Notes: generated from the sequence alone by a model not told the origin. A stretch of DNA of 64,000 nucleotides from Proteus vulgaris (GCF_033708015.1 NZ_CP137920.1:372001-436000), one strand, 5' to 3'. Counted from the stretch's first letter, positions 25,550 to 35,190 are shown. Made by a program: numbers and translations.

Positions 25550-26914
25550 ATGGCTAATAAAATAGAACATCTCGACACGTTAGCAATAGAAATAGAAAAA
25601 CACGCTGGTGGATTTCAAAATGTGGCAACCCTAACACATTGTATGACTCGTATTCGACTGATTTTAAAAGACAGTTCGTTATTTAATGCAGATGCTTTAA
25701 AACAAGTCGAAGGTGTTAAAGGTGTTGTATTTAATGGCGAACAGCATCAAGTTATTGTAGGAATGGGAACGGCGGCAAAAGTGTATTCCATCATGAATAA
25801 GCGTATGCAAAACAGTTCAGCAAGTCGTGAAGAAGAGCCTACGTCAACCCCCGTGAAAAAAGGCTTCTCCATTCGTCGTATGCTAAATACATTAGCCGCT
25901 ATTTTTGTGCCGACAATTCCTGCTTTAATTGGTTGCGGTTTGATTATGGGGTTAATTAATATTATCCGCTTAGTCGCACCGGGTTTAGTTGAACAATTCC
26001 CTGAGCTATTTAAATTATTCAAATTAATAGGCAGTACGGTATTTGCGTATCTCTCTATTATGATTGGGATAAATACCGCTAAAGAATTGGGCGCGTCAAC
26101 ATCGATTGGTGCGGTAATGGCGGGATTATTAGCCATGCCTGGACTTGCTGATATCACTTTATTTGGTGAGAAATTACAGCCAAACAGTGGTGGGATCTTT
26201 GCCGTATTAATGGTGGTTGTGTTTTCGTCAAAATTAGAATTATGGTTTCGTAGTATTGTTAAAGAGAGTCTCGATCTTATCTTAACGCCATTTGTGACGA
26301 TTTTAGTCTCTTCTCTTGTGGCGATTATGATATTCCAACCGATCGGTCATTATCTTAATCAGTTATTAGCACAAGGCGTATCATTATCACTTTTAAATCA
26401 AGGTAGTGGCGCAGTTGTAACCGGTGCGGCGTTAGGGGGAAGTTTCTTATTTTTACTCTTAACGGGACTGCATCAAGGATTAATTCCTATTCATACTGAA
26501 ATCTTAAATACATTTGGCTTAAATTATTTGTTCCCTATTTTAGCCATGGGCGGGATGGGGCAAGTAGGCTCTTGTTTTTGGGTTTATCTACGTACTAAAA
26601 ATCAACGTTTAAAGAAAACATTAATGGGCGCATTGCCTGTGGGTATTTTCGGTGTTGGTGAGCCTTTATTATTTGGTGTGTCCCTTCCATTAGGAAAACC
26701 TTTTGTTGCGGGATGTATTGGTGGGGCAGCGGGTGGTGCATTAATGGCATATTTCCAAGTAGGGATCATTATTCCATTTGGTACAGCTGGGTTATCATTA
26801 ATTCCGTTAGTCGGTGATGGGCAAATTATTAAGTTCCTGATCGCAGTATTAGGTGCATGGATTGTCGGTTTTATTGCCAGCATGCTAATGGGATTTACGG
26901 ATCCAGAGAAATAA
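25550..26914 (+). CDS. murP: PTS MurNAc-specific EIIBC component
   Basis: A 454-residue PTS permease. The EIIB domain is N-terminal with the phosphorylated Cys31 in THCMTRIR. The membrane EIIC domain starts near residue 105 (about ten helices, with GVGEPLLFGVSLPLGKPF). No EIIA domain is present; E. coli MurP likewise borrows EIIA from the glucose system. It imports and phosphorylates MurNAc for MurQ. Confidence 0.9.
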   Translation: MANKIEHLDTLAIEIEKHAGGFQNVATLTHCMTRIRLILKDSSLFNADALKQVEGVKGVVFNGEQHQVIVGMGTAAKVYSIMNKRMQNSSASREEEPTSTPVKKGFSIRRMLNTLAAIFVPTIPALIGCGLIMGLINIIRLVAPGLVEQFPELFKLFKLIGSTVFAYLSIMIGINTAKELGASTSIGAVMAGLLAMPGLADITLFGEKLQPNSGGIFAVLMVVVFSSKLELWFRSIVKESLDLILTPFVTILVSSLVAIMIFQPIGHYLNQLLAQGVSLSLLNQGSGAVVTGAALGGSFLFLLLTGLHQGLIPIHTEILNTFGLNYLFPILAMGGMGQVGSCFWVYLRTKNQRLKKTLMGALPVGIFGVGEPLLFGVSLPLGKPFVAGCIGGAAGGALMAYFQVGIIIPFGTAGLSLIPLVGDGQIIKFLIAVLGAWIVGFIASMLMGFTDPEK

Positions 26915-26938
26915 GTCAGAAATAAAAAGGATAACAGA

Positions 26939-27790
26939 ATGTCGACACTGACCAAAAAGCTTGAAAGTTTGCTAATACAGGGTAAAGGCACAGAACAACG
27001 TATTGCTCATTATCTATTAGAGAATAGTGAGAACATTGCCAGTATGAATGCGGCTGATCTGGCACTTAAAGCGGGTGTCAGTAGTGCTTCTGTTATTCGT
27101 TTCTCTCGCCAAATGGGATATCGAGGCTATCCAGAATTTAAAATTGATTACCTTTCAGAAGAAAAACAACAAAAAAGCAGTGGCGATATTCTCTATGGTA
27201 ATCTCGCGAAAATAGACTCGACAGAATTAATTATTTCCAAAACAGGGCATCTGTTTACTAGTGCTATTTTGGATTCATTAGCGTTGTTAGATCCCAATAC
27301 CATTGATGTATTAGCTGAAAAAATGGTATCAGCAAAACGCATTGTATTGTTTGGTATTGGCGCATCATCTATTGTGGCGAGTGATATCTTTCATAAATTA
27401 ATTCGTGTAAATAAAAACACATTATTTAGTCCAGATCTTCATGCTCAATTAGCTTATTCCGCCAATTTATCTGTTGATGATATTGCCATTGCTGTTACTG
27501 CTAGAGGGAATACGACGGATATTAATCGAATGTTGAAGTCCGCAAAAAATGAAGGTTGTTTAACCGTCGCATTAACGCGTTTCGGACAAGATGAAGCCAC
27601 TCGATTATCAGATTATATATTGCCTTATTTCTATGACGAACAACATTCTCAGTTAGGGGTGATTACACCACAAGTTTTACAGATGGTGGCTTTTGATGTG
27701 CTGTTTTTTAAATACATGACATTAGCGAGTGAGTCAGCAGAAAAAGCATTATTAAAAGGGCGAGAAGCTGTTATGCAAGGAAATCAATAA
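26939..27790 (+). CDS. murR: RpiR-family repressor of the mur genes
   Basis: The 283 residues comprise an HTH_6 domain (1-77, AADLALKAGVSSASVIRFSRQMGYRG) and a SIS domain (about 120-250). It lies 24 bases after murP on the same strand, whereas E. coli murR is divergent from murQ. It probably binds the two TGAAA-N5-TTTCA palindromes and senses MurNAc-6P. Confidence 0.85.
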   Translation: MSTLTKKLESLLIQGKGTEQRIAHYLLENSENIASMNAADLALKAGVSSASVIRFSRQMGYRGYPEFKIDYLSEEKQQKSSGDILYGNLAKIDSTELIISKTGHLFTSAILDSLALLDPNTIDVLAEKMVSAKRIVLFGIGASSIVASDIFHKLIRVNKNTLFSPDLHAQLAYSANLSVDDIAIAVTARGNTTDINRMLKSAKNEGCLTVALTRFGQDEATRLSDYILPYFYDEQHSQLGVITPQVLQMVAFDVLFFKYMTLASESAEKALLKGREAVMQGNQ

Positions 27791-28578
27791 TGTTACTTAT
27801 CACCACATTAGCGGTGGGAGCGGCTATTGGTTTAATTATAAGTACGACAGGAGTAGGCGGCGGTGTTATTGTTTTACCTGTATTGACCTATTTCTTTGGT
27901 ATGAATGCGTTAATGGCAGTGGCTACTGCCAATTTATTATCGATGTTGATGAAAGTCACTTCCTCTTATATGCATTTTCGCCTTGGAAACATTCCTTTTA
28001 AAAGGGCGATGATTGTATTAGGAATAATGCTACCAAGTACTTTTTTAGCCAGTGTTTTGGTTAACTATTTAGGTTCGTTAGCGCAGTATCAGCAGCAAGT
28101 CGAATGGGGCATTAATGCGCTTGTTGTCGGCGCTATTGTTTTTTCTTTGTTTCTCTTTGTACAGAGAATGTTTTTCTCATTACCTCCCGTTGTGATTGAA
28201 AATACAGCGTTAGCGCCTTTAAATATAAAAGCACTATTACTTCCTGCGATTGCAGCAGGTGTTGTTTTAGGGGCGACGGGGGTGGGCGGTGGTGTCGTGG
28301 TATTACCGTTATTGCTACGTTATGCGAACCTTTCTATTAAGCAAGCCATTGGTACTTCTATATTTACCACAACATTGTTATCAGGATCTTCAGCACTGGC
28401 CTATATGCAAGATGGACATACAGACATTCATTTAGCACTGTTGTTATTCTTAGGCTCGCTCATCTCTATTCCGCTATCTAAGTGGCTGTTGACTAGAATG
28501 CCTGACAGGATGTTTCAGTATGCCACTTTGATTTTAATTATTTGTAGTGCTGTAATGATGCTGATTAAATTATTCTAG
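27790..28578 (+). CDS. TauE/SafE-family transporter coupled to murR
   Basis: A 262-residue, roughly 8-helix protein with the internal repeat of the family: STTGVGGGVIVLPVL near residue 20 and GATGVGGGVVVLPLL near 155. Such proteins are proposed to export sulfite or organic anions. The start overlaps the murR stop (TAATG), so it belongs to the mur operon. A link to MurNAc is not established. Exporting the D-lactate made by MurQ would make sense, but this is a guess. Confidence 0.75.
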   Translation: MLLITTLAVGAAIGLIISTTGVGGGVIVLPVLTYFFGMNALMAVATANLLSMLMKVTSSYMHFRLGNIPFKRAMIVLGIMLPSTFLASVLVNYLGSLAQYQQQVEWGINALVVGAIVFSLFLFVQRMFFSLPPVVIENTALAPLNIKALLLPAIAAGVVLGATGVGGGVVVLPLLLRYANLSIKQAIGTSIFTTTLLSGSSALAYMQDGHTDIHLALLLFLGSLISIPLSKWLLTRMPDRMFQYATLILIICSAVMMLIKLF

Positions 28579-28878
28579 TATTAAAATGTATCATGAATGT
28601 TAATTGTAAAAATATTATTTAAATAATAACTCAATAAAAATAAATTATATTGGCTATTTTTCAATTACCTTCTTAATTTAATCGATATCATTATTAATAT
28701 AAAAATAAGTGTCTATTTTTTATATTTTGTTAATGGAATGTATTGTTGGTGATTTATTTTTACTGATGCATGGTTTTTATTGTAAATAGATAATTGAGAT
28801 GATAGTCACATTAATGTCAATTTCTATATGTTTCACTGTAACCCTCATTTAATACCTATAAGTGAAGGTACTAGTATT
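28579..28878. other. Non-coding region before the SpeFL-like leader
   Basis: AT-rich, with no ORF. It should hold the promoter of the leader and ornithine carbamoyltransferase operon. I see no clear ArgR box or FNR site. Confidence 0.4.
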
Positions 28879-28980
28879 ATGGAAAATAATAATAGAAAAA
28901 CACCTCATATTAGACGTATTGCCCACATTATGATGTATAAACAACGTCAATGCTTCCATTTCTCCGTTTTTAACGGATAA
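28879..28980 (+). CDS. speFL: SpeFL-like ornithine-sensing leader peptide (33 aa)
   Basis: The 33-codon ORF begins MENNNRKTPHIRRIAHIM and ends QRQCFHFSVFNG. It aligns without gaps to E. coli SpeFL (MENNSRTMPHIRRTTHIM at its start). Shared positions include His10, Ile11, Arg12, Arg13, His16, Ile17, Met18, Arg23, Phe26, Phe28, Phe31 and Asn32; it ends one residue short. SpeFL captures ornithine in the ribosome, stalls at its stop codon and lets the downstream mRNA be made. GAAGG lies ten bases ahead of the ATG. Here the gene lies 137 bases before ornithine carbamoyltransferase, not speF. The HIRRxxHIM sensor part is the best conserved. Confidence 0.88.
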   Translation: MENNNRKTPHIRRIAHIMMYKQRQCFHFSVFNG

Positions 28981-29017
28981 TCACTTTTTCTATTTTTTAG
29001 AAATATAAAGCATGTTT

Positions 29018-29039
29018 CTTAATAACCTAGGTTATTGAG
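29018..29039 (+). promoter_or_regulatory. Leader hairpin between speFL-like ORF and arcB
   Basis: CTTAATAACC (29018-29027) pairs with GGTTATTGAG (29030-29039), ten pairs with a two-base turn. No proper T run follows. It may be a pause or switch structure of the leader RNA. Confidence 0.5.
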
Positions 29040-29117
29040 GATGGCTCTCTATTATTTTTAATAACAAACTATTTTTCAACTCTATTATTATCAAAATAAT
29101 TAGGAGATAGGATTATT

Positions 29118-30110
29118 ATGTCTATTAATATTAAAGGTAGAAGTTTTTTAAAATTACTCGATTTTTCATCTGCTGAAATTCAATATTTATTAAAGCTGTC
29201 TAAACATTTTAAATCATTAAAAATGGCAGGTATTCCGCACCGCTCTTTGGAAGGCAAAAATATCGTTTTATTATTTGAAAAAACCTCAACACGCACACGT
29301 TGTGCCTTTGAAGTTGCGGGTTATGATTTAGGGATGGGGGTGACTTATCTTGATCCGGGCTCATCACAAATGGGGAAAAAAGAGTCTATTGAAGATACTG
29401 CGCGCGTGTTAGGGCGTTTCTATGATGGTATTGAATATCGTGGTTTTGATCAGTCATTAGTTGAAGAATTGGCGGAGAAATCAGGAGTACCAGTATGGAA
29501 TGGTCTTACCGATAAATTTCATCCCACTCAGATGTTGGCGGATATGCTTACCGTTGAAGAAAATTTTGGTCATTTAAAAGGGCTTAAGCTGACTTTCTTT
29601 GGTGATGCCCGTAATAACGTTGCTAACTCTTTAATGGTCGTTTGTGCCAAATTAGGCCTACATTTTACGGCATGTGGTCCCGCCTCTTTAATGCCAGAAG
29701 AACAACTTGTAAAGGCGTGTCGTATCATCGCGGCTGAAAACGAAGGTTCTATCACATTAACAGAAGATATTGAGAAAGGGGCAAAGGACGCTGATGTTCT
29801 CTATACCGATATTTGGGTTTCAATGGGTGAGCCTGATAGTGTTTGGGATGAACGCATTCGTTTACTAAAAGCTTATCAAGTCAATGAATCTATGATGAAA
29901 ATGGCAAATCCTCACGCTATTTTCTTACACTGTTTACCTTCATTCCATGACCGCTTAACCACGATTGGTGAAGATATTTATCAAAAATTTGGCTTGAGTG
30001 AAATGGAAGTGGCAGACGGTGTTTTCGAGTCTCGCCAATCAAAAGTTTTCGATCAGGCTGAAAATCGTATGCACACCATTAAAGCTGTTATGTTTGCGAC
30101 TTTAAGCTAA
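29118..30110 (+). CDS. arcB: Ornithine carbamoyltransferase, probably catabolic
   Basis: A 330-residue enzyme with the carbamoyl-phosphate loop STRTR at 57-61, the HPTQ segment near 132 and HCLPSFHD near 270 (usual HCLPAFHD). It interconverts ornithine plus carbamoyl phosphate and citrulline. Its place with carbamate kinase and an amino-acid antiporter argues for the catabolic or fermentative route. No arginine deiminase (arcA) is in the window, and a SpeFL-like ornithine sensor stands upstream. The direction of flux is therefore uncertain. Confidence 0.9.
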   Translation: MSINIKGRSFLKLLDFSSAEIQYLLKLSKHFKSLKMAGIPHRSLEGKNIVLLFEKTSTRTRCAFEVAGYDLGMGVTYLDPGSSQMGKKESIEDTARVLGRFYDGIEYRGFDQSLVEELAEKSGVPVWNGLTDKFHPTQMLADMLTVEENFGHLKGLKLTFFGDARNNVANSLMVVCAKLGLHFTACGPASLMPEEQLVKACRIIAAENEGSITLTEDIEKGAKDADVLYTDIWVSMGEPDSVWDERIRLLKAYQVNESMMKMANPHAIFLHCLPSFHDRLTTIGEDIYQKFGLSEMEVADGVFESRQSKVFDQAENRMHTIKAVMFATLS

Positions 30111-30125
30111 AGCAAGGAGTTAACA

Positions 30126-31073
30126 ATGCCAAAGAAGGTATTTATTGCTTTAGGGGGAAATGCACTGGGCAGTACGCCACTAGAGCAGAAGCAGATAGTA
30201 CGAAAAACCGCAAAGCCTATTGTGGATCTGGTTGAGAAAGGTTATCAAGTCATTATTGGTCATGGAAATGGTCCACAAGTTGGGATGATCAATTTAGCTA
30301 TGGATTATGCATCTCAACAGAACATCGGCACGCCTTATATGCCTTTTGCTGAATGTGGTGCCATGAGCCAAGGTTATATTGGCTATCATCTACAACAAGC
30401 TATTAATGACGAGTTATGGGCGAGAAATCTGAATAAAAATCATGGTTGTGCAACCATTGTGACCCAAGTGGTTGTTGATAAAAACGATCCTGCTTTTTTA
30501 TCACCGACAAAACCGATTGGCGCTTTTTATACCCAACAGCAAGCGGAGGCTATTCAAAAAGAGCACGGTTTTCAGTTTATGGAAGATGCAGGGCGTGGAT
30601 ATCGCCGAGTGATCCCATCACCTCAACCGTTAGAAATTGTAGAATCACCGATTATTAAACAGTTAGTTGAACGTAATATTGTGGTTATTACTGTTGGTGG
30701 CGGTGGTATTCCCGTTATTCGAAAAGGGGATGTATTAGAAGGTATTGATGCCGTTATTGATAAAGACAACTCTAGCTCAAAATTAGCCGTAGAATTAAAA
30801 GCAGATATTTTATTAATATTAACAGCGGTTGATAAAGTTGCTATTAATTTTAATAAGCCAGAGCAAATGAATTTAGATAACTTAACGCTTTCTCAAGCTC
30901 AGGAATATATTTCTCAAGGGCAATTTGCTAAAGGAAGTATGTTACCTAAAGTTGAAGCTTGCCTTAATTTTCTAAAAGAGAGTGATAAAGGTGTACAAGC
31001 TGTTATTACTTCTTTAGAGAATGCATTATCTGCTTTAGAAGGAAAAACAGGTACAACAATTATTTCTGATTAA
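30126..31073 (+). CDS. arcC: Carbamate kinase
   Basis: The 315-residue kinase has ALGGNALG at the N-terminus, GHGNGPQVG, and VGGGGIPV with the following loop GIDAVIDKDNSS. It makes ATP from carbamoyl phosphate and ADP, releasing carbamate (ammonia and CO2). It lies 15 bases after arcB with AAGGAG in front, so the two are co-transcribed. Confidence 0.93.
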   Translation: MPKKVFIALGGNALGSTPLEQKQIVRKTAKPIVDLVEKGYQVIIGHGNGPQVGMINLAMDYASQQNIGTPYMPFAECGAMSQGYIGYHLQQAINDELWARNLNKNHGCATIVTQVVVDKNDPAFLSPTKPIGAFYTQQQAEAIQKEHGFQFMEDAGRGYRRVIPSPQPLEIVESPIIKQLVERNIVVITVGGGGIPVIRKGDVLEGIDAVIDKDNSSSKLAVELKADILLILTAVDKVAINFNKPEQMNLDNLTLSQAQEYISQGQFAKGSMLPKVEACLNFLKESDKGVQAVITSLENALSALEGKTGTTIISD

Positions 31074-31111
31074 TATCATATTTATTATTCTAAATTTAAT
31101 TCTAATAATAG

Positions 31112-31147
31112 ACTCTGCCAGATAAATATTATTTTTACTGGCAGAGT
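31112..31147 (+). promoter_or_regulatory. Intergenic hairpin before the antiporter gene
   Basis: ACTCTGCCAG (31112-31121) and CTGGCAGAGT (31138-31147) form a 10-bp stem with a 16-nt AT-rich loop. There is no T run after it. It may set relative expression or stability between arcC and the antiporter gene. Confidence 0.5.
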
Positions 31148-31174
31148 AACCTCTTATTTAAGTCGAGGACGCTT

Positions 31175-32686
31175 ATGAAACTTAAAAAGTTTGCGTTTCC
31201 GACCGCATTTACTATTTTATTTGCAATTACAGTAATTGTGGTTGGCTTAACGTGGATTATTCCAGCAGGAGAATATCAACGATTAAGTTATAACTCCGCG
31301 GATCCATCATTAGTGGTTGCGAAAATAGATGGTTCTCATGACGTGTTACCTGCAACTCAAGCGACATTAAATGATTTAAATGTCTCTATTGAGATTAATA
31401 AATTTACCGATGGGACAATTAAAAAACCGATAGCGATACCCGGAACATATGAACGAGTAGCACAGCAACCTAAAGGGATAATGGATATAACCGAGAGTAT
31501 GGTGAAAGGAACGATAGAAGGGGCTGACGTTATTGTTTTTATTCTTGTTTTGGGAGGACTTATTGGTGTTGTTAATAAAACAGGTGCATTCAATGCGGGT
31601 TTAACAGCGCTAGCGAATCGAACAAAAGGTAAAGAATTTTTAGTGGTATTTGGTGTTACGATTATATTATCCATTGGCGGGACAAGCTGCGGGATTGAAG
31701 AAGAAGCCGTTGCCTTCTATCCCATATTAGTGCCTATATTCTTAATTTTGGGTTATGACGCTATTGTGTGTGTCGGTGCTATTTTCCTTGCCTCTTCAAT
31801 GGGGGCTGGGTTTTCAACGGTAAACCCTTTTTCAGTTGTTATTGCATCAAATGCTTCGGGGATCAGTTTTATTGAAGGGATTGGTTTTCGTACTATTGGG
31901 TTGGTGATTGGTACGATAGGTGTTTTGGTTTATTTATATTGGTATTGCAAGAAGATCAAAAAAGATCCAACTTTCTCTTACAACTATGAAAATGCGGAAA
32001 GTTTTAAACAGCGCTTTTTAAATGATTACGATCCTAATGAAATATTGGAATTTTCGTGGCGTCGTAAAGTGATCCTCTGCTTATTTGTTGCTGCTTTTCC
32101 TATTATGGTTTGGGGTGTTATGGACATGGGCTGGTGGTTTCCACAAATGGCCGCTCTTTTCCTTGGTATCGCAATCATTATCATTTTCCTCTCAGGATTA
32201 AAAGAAAAAACAGCCATTGACGGATTTATTCACGGGGCATCTGAATTAGTTGGTGTTTCACTAATTATTGGTTTAGCACGAGGTGTCAACCTTGTGATGG
32301 AACAAGGCAAAATTGCTGACACTATCCTTGAATTTATGTCTCATATGGTAGCAGGAATGCCACCAAGCCTATTCTTATTAGCACAACTCGTTGTCTTTAT
32401 TTGTTTAGGTTTCATTGTGCCTTCCTCTTCAGGCCTTGCTGTGTTAGCAATGCCAATTATGGCGCCATTAGCTGATGCGGTCGGTGTTCCTCGTTATATG
32501 GTGGTATCAGCATATAACTGGGGGCAATATATCATGTTGTTCTTAGCGCCTACTGGACTGGTGTTAGCGACATTACAAATGTTAGATATCGCTTATAACA
32601 AATGGCTTAAATTTATTATGCCGATGGTGATATTTATGTTTGTACTTTCGGCAACACTATTATTGGTTCAAGTGGCTTTTTTATAA
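31175..32686 (+). CDS. YfcC/ArcD-like amino-acid antiporter
   Basis: A 503-residue membrane protein with about 12 helices. It has a large loop after helix 1 (WIIPAGEYQRL) and GGTSCGIEEEAVAFYPI, which is typical of the YfcC family of basic amino-acid antiporters. With arcB and arcC upstream it likely exchanges ornithine for arginine or citrulline. Start 31175 has GAGG nine bases ahead. Its specificity cannot be read from the sequence. Confidence 0.8.
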   Translation: MKLKKFAFPTAFTILFAITVIVVGLTWIIPAGEYQRLSYNSADPSLVVAKIDGSHDVLPATQATLNDLNVSIEINKFTDGTIKKPIAIPGTYERVAQQPKGIMDITESMVKGTIEGADVIVFILVLGGLIGVVNKTGAFNAGLTALANRTKGKEFLVVFGVTIILSIGGTSCGIEEEAVAFYPILVPIFLILGYDAIVCVGAIFLASSMGAGFSTVNPFSVVIASNASGISFIEGIGFRTIGLVIGTIGVLVYLYWYCKKIKKDPTFSYNYENAESFKQRFLNDYDPNEILEFSWRRKVILCLFVAAFPIMVWGVMDMGWWFPQMAALFLGIAIIIIFLSGLKEKTAIDGFIHGASELVGVSLIIGLARGVNLVMEQGKIADTILEFMSHMVAGMPPSLFLLAQLVVFICLGFIVPSSSGLAVLAMPIMAPLADAVGVPRYMVVSAYNWGQYIMLFLAPTGLVLATLQMLDIAYNKWLKFIMPMVIFMFVLSATLLLVQVAFL

Positions 32687-32927
32687 AATTGAGTTGATGT
32701 GTTTATGTTGAAATACGAGTTTTGGTTATTCTGTAATTTAAAATTAATCTAGATTTTTATGCTGCGATCGGGGATATTTTTTGATTTTCATGAGAAGTGA
32801 TCTAGCTCTCGTTTTTAGTGGTGATAAAAAATAAACCGAAAAAAAAGGTTGTTAATTTGTAGAAGTTATGTTTTTTTAAATACAGATAACACGTAAACAC
32901 ATCATTAAATTAATTGATAGGTAACCC

Positions 32928-33026
32928 ATGATCATCACTACTCTACTACAAAGCCTACGACTAACAGCGCACATCGCGGCTGTGGTTGTCGTGCGTGTGG
33001 TGGTGGTCGTCGGCAAAGCGCCGTAA
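32928..33026 (+). CDS. ivbL: ilvBN operon leader peptide
   Basis: The 32-residue peptide has ten Val, nine of them in AAVVVVRVVVVVGKAP, and four Leu near the start (TTLLQSLRL). It closely matches E. coli IvbL. When charged Val-tRNA or Leu-tRNA is short, the ribosome stalls here and the terminator at 33052-33090 does not form. Confidence 0.93.
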   Translation: MIITTLLQSLRLTAHIAAVVVVRVVVVVGKAP

Positions 33027-33051
33027 CGGGTCCGAATCAACACAGTTTCGA

Positions 33052-33090
33052 AACCCCGCCGGCGCATTAACCGGGCGGGGTTTTTCTTTT
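33052..33090 (+). terminator. Attenuator of ilvBN
   Basis: AACCCCGCC (33052-33060) pairs with GGCGGGGTT (33074-33082), followed by TTTTTCTTTT. It stands 26 bases after the ivbL stop and 45 before ilvB. Confidence 0.9.
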
Positions 33091-33134
33091 CTACCTGCCC
33101 ATCAAGTCCGGCTTAGCACAAAGGACAGATAAAA

Positions 33135-34832
33135 ATGGGTGATCAACAAGAAAACGCCACAACAAGTAGAACGTTTACTGGTGCGCAATTAATCGTTTAT
33201 TTATTGGAACGGCAAGGCATCACGACAGTTGCAGGGATCCCTGGTGGTGCAGCGCTTCCGTTATATGATGCTTTAAGCCAAAGCCAATCTATTCGACATA
33301 TCTTAACTCGCCATGAACAAGGTGCGGGTTTTATTGCACAAGGTATTGCTCGTGCTAATGGTAAACCTGCGGTTTGTATCGCTTCGAGTGGGCCTGGTGC
33401 AACAAACTTAGTAACAGCCATTGCTGATGCTAAGCTTGATTCAATTCCTTTAGTTTGTATTACAGGTCAGGTATCTTCAGCGATGATTGGAACGGATGCT
33501 TTCCAAGAAGTTGATACCTATGGCATGTCTATTCCAATTACAAAACATAACTATTTAGTTCGTGATATTGCTGAGTTACCTGAAATTATTTGTGATGCAT
33601 TCCGTTTAGCGATGTCAGGAAGACCGGGGCCTGTTTGGGTTGACGTACCAAAAGATATTCAGCAAGCCACAATTACATTAGAAGCGTTACCGCCTATTCC
33701 ACAAAAAGATCCCGTTCCCGCATTTAATACGGATTTAGTGATACAAGCGGCGCAAATGATTAATCAGGCTAAAACACCTGTTTTATATTTAGGTGGGGGG
33801 ATCATTAGCTCTGAAGCCTGTAAGGAAGCAATTGAATTAGCAGAGAAAAATAATCTACCCACAACAATGACTTTAATGGGTTTAGGATTAATGCCACCTT
33901 CGCATCCATTGTACTTAGGGATGTTGGGTATGCATGCGACTCGTAGTACCAACTTTATTTTAGAAGAAGCGGATCTCTTGATTGTATTAGGGGCTCGATT
34001 TGACGATCGTGCCATCGGCAAAGCGGAGAAATTTTGCCCTAATGCCAAAATTATTCATGTTGATATTGATCGCGCTGAAATTAGTAAGATCAAACGCCCA
34101 GATATCGCGATCCACGCTGATGCGAAATCAGTGTTATCACTGTTATTGCCATTGATTAATACAAACAAACGTAATGAATGGATAGAACGTGTTACGACAC
34201 TGAAACAAGAGTACCCGTTAGAGATGAAAAATGCTGAAAATATCCTAAGTGGTTATGGCATTGTATTAGCGGCGGCAAACTGTGTTGATGATGAAGCGAT
34301 TATTACAACAGACGTAGGACAACATCAGATGTGGGTCGCACAAGCATACCCGTTAAATCGACCTCGACAGTGGTTAACATCAGGCGGTTTAGGTACGATG
34401 GGCTTTGGTTTACCCGCTGCGATTGGTGCTGCATTAGCTGAGCCCAGTAAGAAAATCCTCTGCTTCTCTGGGGATGGTAGCATTATGATGAATATTCAAG
34501 AACTTGCTACGGCGGCTGAGCATCAATTAGATATCAAAATTATTTTGATAAATAATCAGGCATTGGGATTGGTTCACCAGCAACAAACGCTGTTTTTTGA
34601 AGAGCGTATTTATGCTGCAGCTTACCCTTATCAAACAGATTTTATTCGTATCGCACAAGGTTTTGGTTTAGATACCTGTGACTTAAATCAGGAAGCGGAT
34701 CCTGCGAGTGCATTAAAAGCAGCAATTGAAAAACCAGGTCCGTGTTTAATTCATGTAATGATTGATATTCATGAAAAAGTATTTCCAATGGTACCGCCAG
34801 GGGCGGCAAATATTGAGATGATAGGAGCTTAA
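33135..34832 (+). CDS. ilvB: Acetolactate synthase I large subunit
   Basis: A 565-residue ThDP- and FAD-dependent enzyme making acetolactate or acetohydroxybutyrate for Val, Leu and Ile. The catalytic Glu61 is in LTRHEQGAGFIAQG. The ThDP-Mg motif is GDGSIMMNIQELATAAEHQL. The middle FAD region reads GARFDDRAIGK. It is controlled by the ivbL attenuator and is followed four bases later by ilvN. Confidence 0.95.
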   Translation: MGDQQENATTSRTFTGAQLIVYLLERQGITTVAGIPGGAALPLYDALSQSQSIRHILTRHEQGAGFIAQGIARANGKPAVCIASSGPGATNLVTAIADAKLDSIPLVCITGQVSSAMIGTDAFQEVDTYGMSIPITKHNYLVRDIAELPEIICDAFRLAMSGRPGPVWVDVPKDIQQATITLEALPPIPQKDPVPAFNTDLVIQAAQMINQAKTPVLYLGGGIISSEACKEAIELAEKNNLPTTMTLMGLGLMPPSHPLYLGMLGMHATRSTNFILEEADLLIVLGARFDDRAIGKAEKFCPNAKIIHVDIDRAEISKIKRPDIAIHADAKSVLSLLLPLINTNKRNEWIERVTTLKQEYPLEMKNAENILSGYGIVLAAANCVDDEAIITTDVGQHQMWVAQAYPLNRPRQWLTSGGLGTMGFGLPAAIGAALAEPSKKILCFSGDGSIMMNIQELATAAEHQLDIKIILINNQALGLVHQQQTLFFEERIYAAAYPYQTDFIRIAQGFGLDTCDLNQEADPASALKAAIEKPGPCLIHVMIDIHEKVFPMVPPGAANIEMIGA

Positions 34833-34835
34833 TTT

Positions 34836-35120
34836 ATGTCACAACAATCACAACCTATCGCGCTGGAATTGATTGTTCGCAACCATCCCGGTGTTATGAC
34901 CCATATTTGTGGACTCTTTGCTCGCCGTGCATTTAACGTCGATGGTATTTTATGTTTACCGATGAAAAATAGCGATAAAAGCCGTATCTGGCTATTAGTG
35001 CAAAAAGATGATCGCCTAATGCAGATGGTGAGCCAGGTAGAAAAGCTTGAAGACGTAAAAGAAGTGCGATTCAGCGATGATTTACGTGTTTTTGAACAAA
35101 TGGAAAGTTATTTAAATTAA
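34836..35120 (+). CDS. ilvN: Acetolactate synthase I small subunit
   Basis: The 94-residue regulatory subunit has one ACT domain ([20 protein letters not shown], then [12 protein letters not shown]). It binds valine and gives feedback control to IlvB. Length equals that of E. coli IlvN. Confidence 0.95.
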   Translation: MSQQSQPIALELIVRNHPGVMTHICGLFARRAFNVDGILCLPMKNSDKSRIWLLVQKDDRLMQMVSQVEKLEDVKEVRFSDDLRVFEQMESYLN

Positions 35121-35127
35121 TACAGAT

Positions 35128-35165
35128 TGGCTCTCTCTTTAATCATTAAGAGAGAGCCAGAATTT
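35128..35165 (+). terminator. Terminator of ilvBN
   Basis: TGGCTCTCTCTT (35128-35139) and AAGAGAGAGCCA (35148-35159) form a 12-bp stem. The T run is weak (GAATTTTAT). Confidence 0.65.
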
Positions 35166-35190
35166 TATGAGTGTATAAATTTATTCTGTT

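Noticed and set aside
25747..26157. 136-codon minus-strand ORF in murP
   Set aside because: Shadow frame of murP with no independent evidence.
29018..29039. Intrinsic terminator after the SpeFL-like ORF
   Set aside because: The stem is good but no T run follows, so I list it only as a leader hairpin.
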